From an uncultured Rhodospirillales bacterium (GTDB lineage Bacteria > Pseudomonadota > Alphaproteobacteria > Rhodospirillales > JABHCV01): 64,000 nucleotides of DNA. The notes under the pieces were generated by a model. The model ran no database searches, was not told where the DNA came from, and worked only from the letters and a program-made list of their open reading frames with translations. The position numbers and the translations under genes are program-made. The stretch lies in the NCBI GenBank assembly GCA_938092065.1, contig CALKND010000007.1, forward strand, positions 83,657 to 147,656. The letters are read 5' to 3'. Positions 53,138 through 63,058 of this stretch are shown here, piece after piece (position 1 is the stretch's first letter; the number at the start of each line of letters is the position of its first letter).

Positions 53138-54232
53138 CTATTGAAGCAACCAAGCAGCAAAACGTTCATTCATCTCATCTGCATTATCAGCCCACCAAGA
53201 GAAGTTGGTCAGGAAACCCTGATCCGCATAAGATGTAGGCATATGTGGGTTCATTTCGATACCAAGCGTCGCGTGCTTAGAAACCATGGGGATAGAAGAT
53301 TTACGAGCCGGACCATATGGAATATATTTAGCTTGATCGGCGAGACGTTGTGTGTCCGTCGCGTATTTGACGAACTTCATAACCGCATCAACGTTTTTTC
53401 CCTTAGCAGGGATGGCCCAGCCATCAATATCCAGAACTTGGCCATCCCAAAGCATTGAGAAAGGCTGTTTTTCTTCATTAATGGCAGAAAACCATCTACC
53501 ATTATAGCCAGTACCAAACACGGCTTCACCGTCAGCCATGAGCTGCGGAGGTACAGCACCTTCTGTCCACCAAATCACATTGTCTTTAATGGTCGCTAAT
53601 TTTGCGAACGCACGGTCTTTGCCTTTGTCTGTATCCAGAACATCATAAACTTTAGCCAACGGAACCCCGTCAGCAATCAATGCCCATTCAAGGTTATTGA
53701 TTGGTTTCTTCTGCAGTGCGCGCTTGCCGGGAAAGTTCTTTAGGTCAAATACGTCAGACATTTTGGTCGGTTTTTTCCCGCCAAAAGCATCCGTGCGATA
53801 GGCAAAAGTGGTTGAGTAAATAATTTGCGGAATAAAGCATTCCGATAGAAGTGTTCCTTCAAGGAAGTCCTTGGAAGCAGGCGTACCATCGGCACCTGCT
53901 GCCATCTCTTTATCAATTTTTATGGGACGAAACATACCTTCATCACAACCAGTGATGGCATCTGAAAGAACAACGTCGACCAAATCCCAGGTAACATTGC
54001 CAGATTCTGTCTGAGCTCGCATCTCAGCCAATCCACCACTGTAATCAATAGAATTAAGCTTCACACTTGGATTGGCTTTCATATAAGGTTTGTGATAAGC
54101 ATTCATTTGACTGGCTGTGTAAGCACCACCCCATGAAACTACGTTTAAGTCAACGGCTTGAGCCGATGATGCCATCCCAGCAATAGCTATGCCGGTAATG
54201 GATAAAACTAAATTTTTAATTATTTTTTGCAT
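53138..54232 (-). CDS. ABC transporter periplasmic binding protein (PotD-like)
   Basis: A 364-aa receptor with a signal peptide (VLSITGIAIAGMASSAQA, cut after AQA). The mature part starts VDLNVVSWGGAYTASQMNAY, typical of spermidine/putrescine-like type 2 binding proteins. GTGYNGRWFSAI and ILWDGQVLDIDGWAIPAKGK-like (here MLWDGQVLDIDGWAIPAKGK) are further family stretches. The ligand may be a polyamine or a related amine or amino acid. A GGAGAT ribosome site lies 9 nt before the ATG. It is preceded by a 270-bp gap after the ATPase gene. Confidence 0.92.
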   Translation of the reverse strand: MQKIIKNLVLSITGIAIAGMASSAQAVDLNVVSWGGAYTASQMNAYHKPYMKANPSVKLNSIDYSGGLAEMRAQTESGNVTWDLVDVVLSDAITGCDEGMFRPIKIDKEMAAGADGTPASKDFLEGTLLSECFIPQIIYSTTFAYRTDAFGGKKPTKMSDVFDLKNFPGKRALQKKPINNLEWALIADGVPLAKVYDVLDTDKGKDRAFAKLATIKDNVIWWTEGAVPPQLMADGEAVFGTGYNGRWFSAINEEKQPFSMLWDGQVLDIDGWAIPAKGKNVDAVMKFVKYATDTQRLADQAKYIPYGPARKSSIPMVSKHATLGIEMNPHMPTSYADQGFLTNFSWWADNADEMNERFAAWLLQ

Positions 54233-54403
54233 TGGTCTTAATCTCCATTATTTATGATTTGATAGTGAAATTTATTTTTTATTTTATTATTGTTAATTAT
54301 TGAAGCCGAGACAATTTACCTAATAGCTAGTCTGTTTTACCTCACTTACCTTCAGATAAAAGTTACTCTAAGGGTATGAAACTGGACCGCTTAATTTGAG
54401 GTT

Positions 54404-54423
54404 ACTGGTCATGTTTAACCAGT
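54404..54423. promoter_or_regulatory. Inverted repeat ACTGGT-N8-ACCAGT in the importer operon
   Basis: ACTGGT (54404-54409) and ACCAGT (54418-54423) are perfect 6-bp arms 172 bp upstream of the binding-protein gene, in the gap after the ATPase gene. A further half site ACTGGACC is at 54381-54388. GntR-type regulators bind sites of this look, but the spacing is long; role unknown. Confidence 0.35.
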
Positions 54424-54504
54424 TAAAAATGTGACAATCCAGACAAAATAGTTTTACTACTGCTGACCAAGAATTTCAGCAGCAGCTTTGCTTGAAATCA
54501 ATAA

Positions 54505-55608
54505 TTAAGGCTCTTGATAAACATCAAGTGCCCTGCAATCATCAGCTCTCCAACCAACTTTAACTGGGTGGCCTTTAACCAATGAAGCATGGTCGGATAT
54601 ATTTGGAACTTTGACAATAAAGTCATCATGGCCACAAACATTAACCCTAGTACGAATATGATCGCCAAGGTAAATAAGTTCTTTGACTTTGCCCTCGAAT
54701 ACGTTCGGGTACTTTCCCTCAGAAGGATCAATTTCCACCCTTTCTGGCCTGAGAGACAAGGACGTTGCACCACCTATATTGCCAGCATTTACATCCAAGG
54801 CATGGACGATCCCACTGCCCGGAATATCGACAATGCAATTATTTCCACTTTTGTCTTTGACTGTTCCTATAAGCTTATTATTCTCTCCTATAAACTGTGC
54901 ACAAAAAGCATTGTCGGGTTTTTCATACAGCACATCTGGTGTTGCTAATTGTTGAATAATTCCATCATTGAACACAGCGACCCGGTTTGACATTGTTAGT
55001 GCCTCTGACTGATCATGGGTTACATAAACAACAGTAACTCCAAGACTTTCGTGTATGTGTTTGATTTCATACTGCATCTGTTCACGCAATTGTTTGTCTA
55101 AGGCGCCCAAAGGTTCATCCATCAACACCAATTGCGGCTCAAAGACTAATGCCCTGGCAACCGCTACTCTTTGCTGCTGACCCCCAGAAAGCTGTGAAGG
55201 CCTACGCTCAGCAAAGTCATGAAGTTGTACCATATCCAACACACGCTTAACCTTAGCCTCAATATCTGATCTTCCCATTCTTCGAACTTTTAATGGGAAC
55301 GCCAAATTCTCAAATACCGTCATGTGCGGAAATAAGGCGTAGTTCTGAAATACCATGCCAATACCACGTTTGTGAGGAGCAACGTTATTAATCGGGTTGC
55401 CCTCAAGGGTAATCTCACCATGAGTTGCCGGTTCAAATCCAGCTAACATCATTAAACAAGTAGTTTTCCCAGATCCAGAAGGCCCAAGCATTGTCAAGAA
55501 TTCGCCCCTAGCAACATCTAGGTTTAGATTTTTAACAACAAGTATTTCGCCGTCGTAGCTTTTTTGAACTTCAATGAACCGTACTAACGGTTCTTGCAAT
55601 TCTGACAT
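54505..55608 (-). CDS. ABC transporter ATP-binding protein (PotA-like)
   Basis: A 367-aa ATPase. Walker A is LGPSGSGKTT, the Q-loop MVFQNYALFPHMTV, the signature LSGGQQQRVAVARAL, Walker B LVLMDEPLGALD and the switch His in YVTHDQSEAL. A C-terminal TOBE domain (about 275-360) is present, as in PotA/MalK-type proteins. The frame opens at 55659, but the ATG at 55608 with GAGGAA five nt upstream is preferred. It is first in the importer operon and powers the two permeases downstream. Confidence 0.93.
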   Translation of the reverse strand: MSELQEPLVRFIEVQKSYDGEILVVKNLNLDVARGEFLTMLGPSGSGKTTCLMMLAGFEPATHGEITLEGNPINNVAPHKRGIGMVFQNYALFPHMTVFENLAFPLKVRRMGRSDIEAKVKRVLDMVQLHDFAERRPSQLSGGQQQRVAVARALVFEPQLVLMDEPLGALDKQLREQMQYEIKHIHESLGVTVVYVTHDQSEALTMSNRVAVFNDGIIQQLATPDVLYEKPDNAFCAQFIGENNKLIGTVKDKSGNNCIVDIPGSGIVHALDVNAGNIGGATSLSLRPERVEIDPSEGKYPNVFEGKVKELIYLGDHIRTRVNVCGHDDFIVKVPNISDHASLVKGHPVKVGWRADDCRALDVYQEP

Positions 55609-56236
55609 TATTCCTCGCCACTGGCTGCCGTTAACTAGGAAGCCTAAATTTATTATCAACCTGCTGAGTAGCTCTAACCTACTCTTAGATTGTTAAATGT
55701 GAATAGACATTCAATATAGCATGGTTTTGTAGAATAAATCAAAGGACGTACTATTAACTAGTTAAATCAATGATATAGCTATAATTAGCCTACCGCGCAT
55801 ACTTGTTGTTTTTTGTCAAAAAGCACTTTCAAATTAGATCTTAAACATGTTGCAGTAAGTTACTGATTATTGTGGATTTTTAAATGTCAGATCAAAATAC
55901 TTTTTTGTTGCAATGTCACGACAAACGCTTTGCAGATTAAATTACAAAACGTAAAGTAGAGGCACGCTAAATTCCATGTTAATACCAACGGCTAAAAGAA
56001 AGAAGATAACTAAGCATTTTGGCAATACATAACCCTACGTCTGTAAATACCAGCCAATGCCCTTACAATCAAAACCTGTCATTTTTTATTGCTACATTAC
56101 AGACCAATAAAACAATTATCCAACCAAGCCCTTAAAATTAATATGAATCACTCGCTACAGAAACTACTAGCAGGAAGATATAAGACTTGATCAAATATGG
56201 GACAGTTACGATGCAGAACCCGAGAGCTCTTTGCAC
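55609..56236. other. Divergent region between the ABC operon and the Ppx/GppA gene
   Basis: About 630 bp, AT-rich, with no convincing gene. It must contain the promoters of both divergent transcripts. I see no RNA gene or strong hairpin. Confidence 0.4.
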
Positions 56237-57220
56237 ATGAACGGAAATAGTTATGCCGCTATTGATCTAGGCACCAATAATTGCCGTCTACTGATTGCAA
56301 GGGCGTGCCGTAACACTTACCGGGTGATTGACTCTTTTTCTCGAATTGTTCGCCTTGGTGAGGGACTTGCCAATGGTTACCAGATGAATGAAAAGGCCAT
56401 TGAAAGAACCATACAAGCACTCCACGTTTGTTCAAGAAAAATGAATGCTAGAGGTGTTGTTAAAACACGCGCAGTTGCGACAGAAGCCTGCCGCCAAGCG
56501 ATCAACACTGGGCAATTTTATAAAAAGGCTTTCCAAGAAACAGGAATCGAGTTTGAAACCTTAAGCCCTGAACAAGAAGCTCAATTAACCCTGGATGGAT
56601 GTGCTCAGTTACTCGACAAAAGTTCAACTCCCGCTCTTGTTTTTGATATAGGTGGAGGAAGCACAGAAATAATGTGGGTAAGAAAAACAAACGATGAAAA
56701 AGCAGTTATTTTAGCCATGCTATCCCTTCCGATTGGTGTAGTCTCTCTATCTGAACAATACGCAAACTGCGCAATAGAAATAGATTTATACGAGAAAATA
56801 ATATCCCATGTAGATCAAGAGCTTGCTCCATTTGACCAAGAATATGGTATTTCTCATTATCTTTCTTTAAATGAAATGCAAATGCTTGGAACCTCTGGCA
56901 CAATAACTACTTTGGGCGGCATTTATTTAAAATTGCCTCGTTACGATCGCTCAAAGGTCGATGGACTTGACGTGCCTGTAGATACAATAAGCGCCATCAG
57001 TATGGGGCTTGTAAAGATGGACCATGCTGAGCGGGCCAACAATAGTTGCATTGGCGAAGAGCGTGCAGGTTTGGTCACTATGGGATGTGCCATCTTGGAA
57101 GCGATATGCCGAAGATGGCCTTTAGAAAAAATACGCATTGCTGACAGGGGCATTCGTGAAGGCCTTTTGAAAGGGCTAGTGCGAGATAATTACAAAAATT
57201 TTAAAAAGCCCATCATATGA
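56237..57220 (+). CDS. Ppx/GppA family exopolyphosphatase / pppGpp phosphohydrolase
   Basis: A 327-aa protein with the actin-like ATPase core. The phosphate-1 motif is YAAIDLGTNNCRLLIA, the phosphate-2 motif is FDIGGGSTEI, and KTRAVATEACR with LSPEQEAQLTLDG are family stretches. It lacks the C-terminal extension of E. coli Ppx (513 aa), as is common in alphaproteobacteria. The frame begins with TTG at 56231; the ATG at 56237 is more natural. It overlaps rlmE as ATGA, an arrangement conserved in this class. Confidence 0.92.
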   Translation: MNGNSYAAIDLGTNNCRLLIARACRNTYRVIDSFSRIVRLGEGLANGYQMNEKAIERTIQALHVCSRKMNARGVVKTRAVATEACRQAINTGQFYKKAFQETGIEFETLSPEQEAQLTLDGCAQLLDKSSTPALVFDIGGGSTEIMWVRKTNDEKAVILAMLSLPIGVVSLSEQYANCAIEIDLYEKIISHVDQELAPFDQEYGISHYLSLNEMQMLGTSGTITTLGGIYLKLPRYDRSKVDGLDVPVDTISAISMGLVKMDHAERANNSCIGEERAGLVTMGCAILEAICRRWPLEKIRIADRGIREGLLKGLVRDNYKNFKKPII

Positions 57221-57975
57221 ACAAAAAAGTTGGCACTGGTAACAAAAGACAAAAACTCTCTCGTGGGGAGAGCAGACTTACTGGCCGTGGTATGCACACT
57301 AGAGTAAAAACAGCAAAAGGTCGCAAATTATCATCAACTCTGTGGCTGCAGCGTCAACTGAACGACCCTTACGTAATTGAAGCCAAAAAAAGAGGATACC
57401 CATCCCGCGCTGCCTTTAAACTAAGTGAATTGGATGATAAATTTAATTTTCTCAAAACTGGAACGCGCATTGTTGACTTGGGTGCTGCGCCCGGTGGCTG
57501 GACAAAAGTAGCCGTAGATAGGACAAAACCTACCACAAACGAAAAGGGTATTGTTATTGCTCTGGACATTAACGAAATGGAACCAATCAATGGTGCCACA
57601 ATCATCAGACACGACTTCCTAGACGAACATGCATCAGACCTGTTGAAAGAAGCCCTTGGTGGCCGAGCCGATATTATCCTAAGTGATATGGCTTCACCAG
57701 CCAGTGGACATACTGCAACAGACCATCTCAGAATTATGGGATTATGCGAAGCAGCTTTAATGTTTGCTTATGATGTACTTGCTCCGAACGGCACCTTTAT
57801 AGCTAAAGTGCTACAAGGTGGTACAGAAAACGAGATGCTAACACTGATGAAACGCAATTTTAAAATAGTAAAACACTCAAAGCCTCCCGCAAGTCGGTCT
57901 AACTCATCTGAAATGTACGTTGTTGCTATCGGATTCAGGGGCTTTTTTGATTTAGAGGAACAGAGCTTGGATTAA
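57217..57975 (+). CDS. rlmE: 23S rRNA (uridine-2552-2'-O)-methyltransferase RlmE (FtsJ/RrmJ)
   Basis: It methylates U2552 of the 50S A-loop, a late step in ribosome assembly. The 252-aa chain has the SAM motif VDLGAAPGGWTKVA and the catalytic K-D-K-E set, including YPSRAAFKLSELDDK (Lys), LSDMASPASGHTATDH (Asp) and FIAKVLQGG (Lys). An unusual 45-residue basic N-terminus (KRQKLSRGESRLTGRGMHTR) precedes the core, probably for RNA binding. It is coupled with the Ppx/GppA gene. Confidence 0.95.
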   Translation: MNKKVGTGNKRQKLSRGESRLTGRGMHTRVKTAKGRKLSSTLWLQRQLNDPYVIEAKKRGYPSRAAFKLSELDDKFNFLKTGTRIVDLGAAPGGWTKVAVDRTKPTTNEKGIVIALDINEMEPINGATIIRHDFLDEHASDLLKEALGGRADIILSDMASPASGHTATDHLRIMGLCEAALMFAYDVLAPNGTFIAKVLQGGTENEMLTLMKRNFKIVKHSKPPASRSNSSEMYVVAIGFRGFFDLEEQSLD

Positions 57976-58113
57976 TCAACTTCTTCTGTATGATGACTTG
58001 CCAATTCTCGATCAATGCGCACCTAAATTAATTTTTTTAGTGAAAACAATTATTCCAACATTTAAAAACGTGAAAAATTTAATAACTTTATTAGACCAAA
58101 GTTTATCCATTAA

Positions 58114-59598
<1,485 letters not shown>

Positions 59599-59600
59599 GA

Positions 59601-60935
59601 GTGACACCCGATGCACGGTTAAGCGCTACCATTGAAATTCTTCAAACAATCGACGGTGTAAATACAGCGGCAAATAACATTCTTCGTGCCTATTTTCGTT
59701 CCAGACGTTATGCCGGCTCAAAAGACCGTCGCGCTGTTGGCAATCATGTCTTCCGTGTGATTCGCCACCGTGCCCGCCTAGATTGGTGGATCGCTGGTGC
59801 AGCGGGGAATTTGAGACCCTCAGCAAGACTACGTACACTTGCTTCAATTGTGATCCTTGATGAGGAAACTACTGAAGGCATCCATTTCCTATTCTATGAC
59901 GCAGCCCACTCACCAGGATCACTTACCCCAGATGAAGAGGAAATGGTCAGCAATTTGACAGGAAAAGCCCTGCACCATCCCGCCATGCCACTGGGTGTCA
60001 TCCATGAGGTTCCAGAATGGCTAGATAAACTCTTGCAAAAGAAATGGGGCGAGAACTTTGGAGCAGAAATGACAGCTCTTAATTATACTGCCCCAGTAGA
60101 TGTGCGCGTCAATACAGGGCGTGTTAGTCGTAGTCAGGCTCGTAAATCACTAAGTAAAAATGACATCAAGACTGAGCCAACCGTGCTTTCACCAACAGGT
60201 CTGCGTCTGGTCGAACGGGCCGACCTTGAAAAAACTAAGGCTTTTAAAAAGGGCTTGATAGAAATCCAGGATGAAGGTTCACAACTTGTCGCCTTGTTGT
60301 GTGAAGTCAAGCCTGGAATGACCGTCGTTGATTATTGTGCGGGTGCAGGTGGCAAGACACTGGCCCTAGCTGACTTGATGGCGCTGCAAGGAGCAGAAAC
60401 CGATACAGGGCTGCTTATTGCCTGTGATGTGTCGGTGAAAAGATTGTCGCTTATGGATGAACGCTTAAAGCGAGCGGGCATACAAAGAGTGCGCAAACTT
60501 ATTGTTGATGATCTTAACTCCACTAAAGAACTTGAAGGAACAGCTGACAGAGTGCTTGTCGATGCGCCTTGTTCAGGTATCGGGAGTTGGAGGCGTCACC
60601 CAGAGGCACGCTGGCGACTGACGCAACATGAACTTGATCAACATATTAAGGAACAAAAAATTATCCTTGCTACTTCAGCTAGGCTTATTAGGCCTGGTGG
60701 ACGTCTAGTATATGCAACTTGCTCTTTGCTTGATCAGGAAAACCAAGAACAAATTACAACTTTCCTCGCGGATCATCCAGATTTTAAACTAATGCCAATC
60801 AAAGACATTTGGGCACGAATCGTTGGTACTGAATGCCCTACTGAGGGCCAGGATTTGCTGTTAAGTCCTGCCGCTACAAATACTGATGGCTTTTATTGTG
60901 CTGTAATGGAACGCAAAGCCGCAAAGGGACTGTGA
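59601..60935 (+). CDS. rsmB: RsmB/NOP2-family rRNA (cytosine-C5) methyltransferase
   Basis: A 444-aa RNA methyltransferase. The SAM-binding site shows VDYCAGAGGKTLALADLM; the two catalytic Cys are in DAPCSGIGSWRRHPE and YATCSLLDQENQEQ. An N-terminal NusB-like helical region (about 1-140) carries YFRSRRYAGSKDRRAVGNHV. The conserved IQDEGSQLVALL precedes the core. It is probably RsmB (m5C967 of 16S rRNA), but the target is inferred. The GTG start at 59601 is 2 bp after the guaB stop, so they are co-transcribed. Confidence 0.9.
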   Translation: MTPDARLSATIEILQTIDGVNTAANNILRAYFRSRRYAGSKDRRAVGNHVFRVIRHRARLDWWIAGAAGNLRPSARLRTLASIVILDEETTEGIHFLFYDAAHSPGSLTPDEEEMVSNLTGKALHHPAMPLGVIHEVPEWLDKLLQKKWGENFGAEMTALNYTAPVDVRVNTGRVSRSQARKSLSKNDIKTEPTVLSPTGLRLVERADLEKTKAFKKGLIEIQDEGSQLVALLCEVKPGMTVVDYCAGAGGKTLALADLMALQGAETDTGLLIACDVSVKRLSLMDERLKRAGIQRVRKLIVDDLNSTKELEGTADRVLVDAPCSGIGSWRRHPEARWRLTQHELDQHIKEQKIILATSARLIRPGGRLVYATCSLLDQENQEQITTFLADHPDFKLMPIKDIWARIVGTECPTEGQDLLLSPAATNTDGFYCAVMERKAAKGL

Positions 60936-61346
60936 CGCTTAAGAAAATGTCTTCCTACGACTTAGAAGTTATTAACACCAATTCAAGCCCGCTCATCTTC
61001 TTTACAATCAAAAACCCTTAGAGCAGGGTAAAAATAATATAATATCAATATCAACTATTACATTCACGCAATGAATCTAGTCAATGATTGTATTAAAATC
61101 TTATAGCTATTAGCACCGAGGTAACAACAAGATATTCCCTTGACATAATAGCCACAACTATGACCACCAACGGTATACTGTATTCAAAAAACTGAACACG
61201 CAATGCTATTGGCACTGACCATTATTGAGAATTAACGAATTTCAGTGCAAAGTATTTCTAAACAAACGTCAATATGTATCTATTAGTCACCTCTTTATCT
61301 CGCTATATTCTGTAACCCATTAACAAAATTCGAGATCCATATAACT
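60936..61346. other. Intergenic region between rsmB and guaA
   Basis: About 410 bp, AT-rich. A TTGACA hexamer (61140-61145) is present, but no -10 at a normal distance. It likely holds the guaA promoter. No gene or strong hairpin is seen. Confidence 0.4.
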
Positions 61347-62897
61347 ATGTCTGAACGCATCCTTATTATTGATTTCGGCTCCCAGGTGACTCAGCTAATA
61401 GCAAGACGCGTTCGAGAGTCCAGTGTATATTCGGAAATTCACCCCTTTAATGCAGTAACAACTGAGACAGTTCGTGCCTTTGACCCCAAGGGTGTGATTC
61501 TTTCCGGTGGGCCAGCCTCAATCATAGGCATAGATACCCCACGTACACCCGATGGCCTTTTTGATATGGGCATACCAATACTTGGGATCTGCTACGGCCA
61601 AATGGCCATGGCTGAAGCTTTGGGCGGCAGGATTATCTCAAGCGACCGCCGAGAGTTTGGCCGCGCCTTTGTAGATGTAACTGGTGATTGTAAATTATTC
61701 CACGGCGTTTGGGAAGTCGGCTCAAAGGAGCAGGTGTGGATGAGCCATGGCGATCGCATTGACAAACCACCACCGGGCTTTCGCACAGTTGCCTCGTCAG
61801 AAAGCGCGCCCTTCGCCACCATTGCCGACGATGAACGGCGCTTTTATGGACTCATGTATCACCCTGAAGTGGTCCACACTCCACACGGGGCTATGTTGCT
61901 TCAAAACTTCACACACCAGGTTTGCGGTTGTGTTGGCGATTGGACTATGGCGGGTTTTAGGGAACAGCAAATAGATAAGATTCGTGCGCAAGTAGGTAAT
62001 GGCAAGGTCATTTGCGGCCTTTCAGGTGGTGTTGATTCATCTGTTGTAGCCGTAATGCTACACGAGGCAATTGGCGATCAATTACAATGCGTCTTTGTCG
62101 ATACAGGCTTCATGCGCAAGGGCGAAGCCGAAGAAGTGGTCTCCATGTTTAAGAACAACTACAGAATCCCATTGATCCACCGTAATGCCTCCGAAATTTT
62201 CATCAATAAGCTTGAAGGTGTGTCTGATCCAGAAACAAAACGCAAGCTTATAGGCGCTACTTTCATTGACGTGTTTGAGGAAGAGGCTAAGAATATTGGT
62301 GGGGCAGATTTCCTGGCGCAAGGCACCCTTTACCCAGATGTTATTGAGTCTATCTCGTTCACTGGCGGCCCATCTGTAACCATAAAGTCACACCATAATG
62401 TAGGTGGCTTACCAGAGCGTATGAATATGAACCTAATTGAACCCTTGCGTGAACTTTTCAAGGATGAAGTGCGCAAACTTGGCCGCGAACTTGGCCTACC
62501 TGATAACTTTGTCGGCCGCCACCCATTTCCCGGCCCCGGTCTTGCCATCCGTTTACCAGGTGGTATTACCCGTAAAAAGCTAGATATTCTCCGAAATGCA
62601 GACGCAGTTTATCTAGATGAAATTCGTAATGCTGGGTTGTATGATTCTATATGGCAGGCTTTTTGCGTACTGTTGCCTGTTCAGAGCGTCGGTGTAATGG
62701 GTGATGCCCGCACCTATGATTATGTCTGCGCCCTACGTGCCGTTACTTCCACAGACGGAATGACCGCAGACTTCTATCATTTTGACATGGAACTTTTAGC
62801 CCAAATTTCTAATCGTATTGTCAACGAGGTTAAAGGCATCAATCGAGTCACTTACGACATAACTTCAAAGCCACCAGGAACCATTGAGTGGGAGTAG
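61347..62897 (+). CDS. guaA: GMP synthase (glutamine-hydrolysing) GuaA
   Basis: It converts XMP to GMP with glutamine and ATP. The N-terminal amidotransferase has catalytic Cys82 in GICYGQM and the later YHPEVVHT His/Glu. The ATP pyrophosphatase domain has the P-loop GLSGGVDSS (about 224-232). The C-terminal dimerisation domain ends IEWE, the family terminus. At 516 aa it is normal and intact, so insertion at its 3' end did not disrupt it. An integrase follows 161 bp later. Confidence 0.98.
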   Translation: MSERILIIDFGSQVTQLIARRVRESSVYSEIHPFNAVTTETVRAFDPKGVILSGGPASIIGIDTPRTPDGLFDMGIPILGICYGQMAMAEALGGRIISSDRREFGRAFVDVTGDCKLFHGVWEVGSKEQVWMSHGDRIDKPPPGFRTVASSESAPFATIADDERRFYGLMYHPEVVHTPHGAMLLQNFTHQVCGCVGDWTMAGFREQQIDKIRAQVGNGKVICGLSGGVDSSVVAVMLHEAIGDQLQCVFVDTGFMRKGEAEEVVSMFKNNYRIPLIHRNASEIFINKLEGVSDPETKRKLIGATFIDVFEEEAKNIGGADFLAQGTLYPDVIESISFTGGPSVTIKSHHNVGGLPERMNMNLIEPLRELFKDEVRKLGRELGLPDNFVGRHPFPGPGLAIRLPGGITRKKLDILRNADAVYLDEIRNAGLYDSIWQAFCVLLPVQSVGVMGDARTYDYVCALRAVTSTDGMTADFYHFDMELLAQISNRIVNEVKGINRVTYDITSKPPGTIEWE

Positions 62898-63058
62898 TTA
62901 TTATAGTGTAAGTCATTAATTTAATTATATTAATTGCTTACACATTTGTTTTACATATTAAATCAATCATTGATTTAATTGAGGTTTTCTCGTACAGTTA
63001 CACAGAATGTTACACGAACGTGTGACTACTAAAAATCGTAGTGACTTGGAGAGCATGA
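62898..63058. other. guaA-integrase junction with inverted repeats
   Basis: Three inverted repeats cluster here. GTGTAAG (62906-62912) pairs with CTTACAC (62937-62943). TTAAATCAATCATTGATTTAA (62958-62978) is a 9-3-9 palindrome. ACACG-AA-CGTGT lies at 63012-63023 inside GTTACACGAACGTGTGAC (63009-63026). They may be a guaA terminator, integrase or excisionase binding sites, or an operator of the integrase promoter. The attL core itself would be expected in the 3' end of guaA. Confidence 0.5.

Noticed and set aside
61140..61179. Sigma70 promoter TTGACA/TATACT before guaA
   Set aside because: Spacing of 28 bp between the hexamers is too long for a normal promoter.
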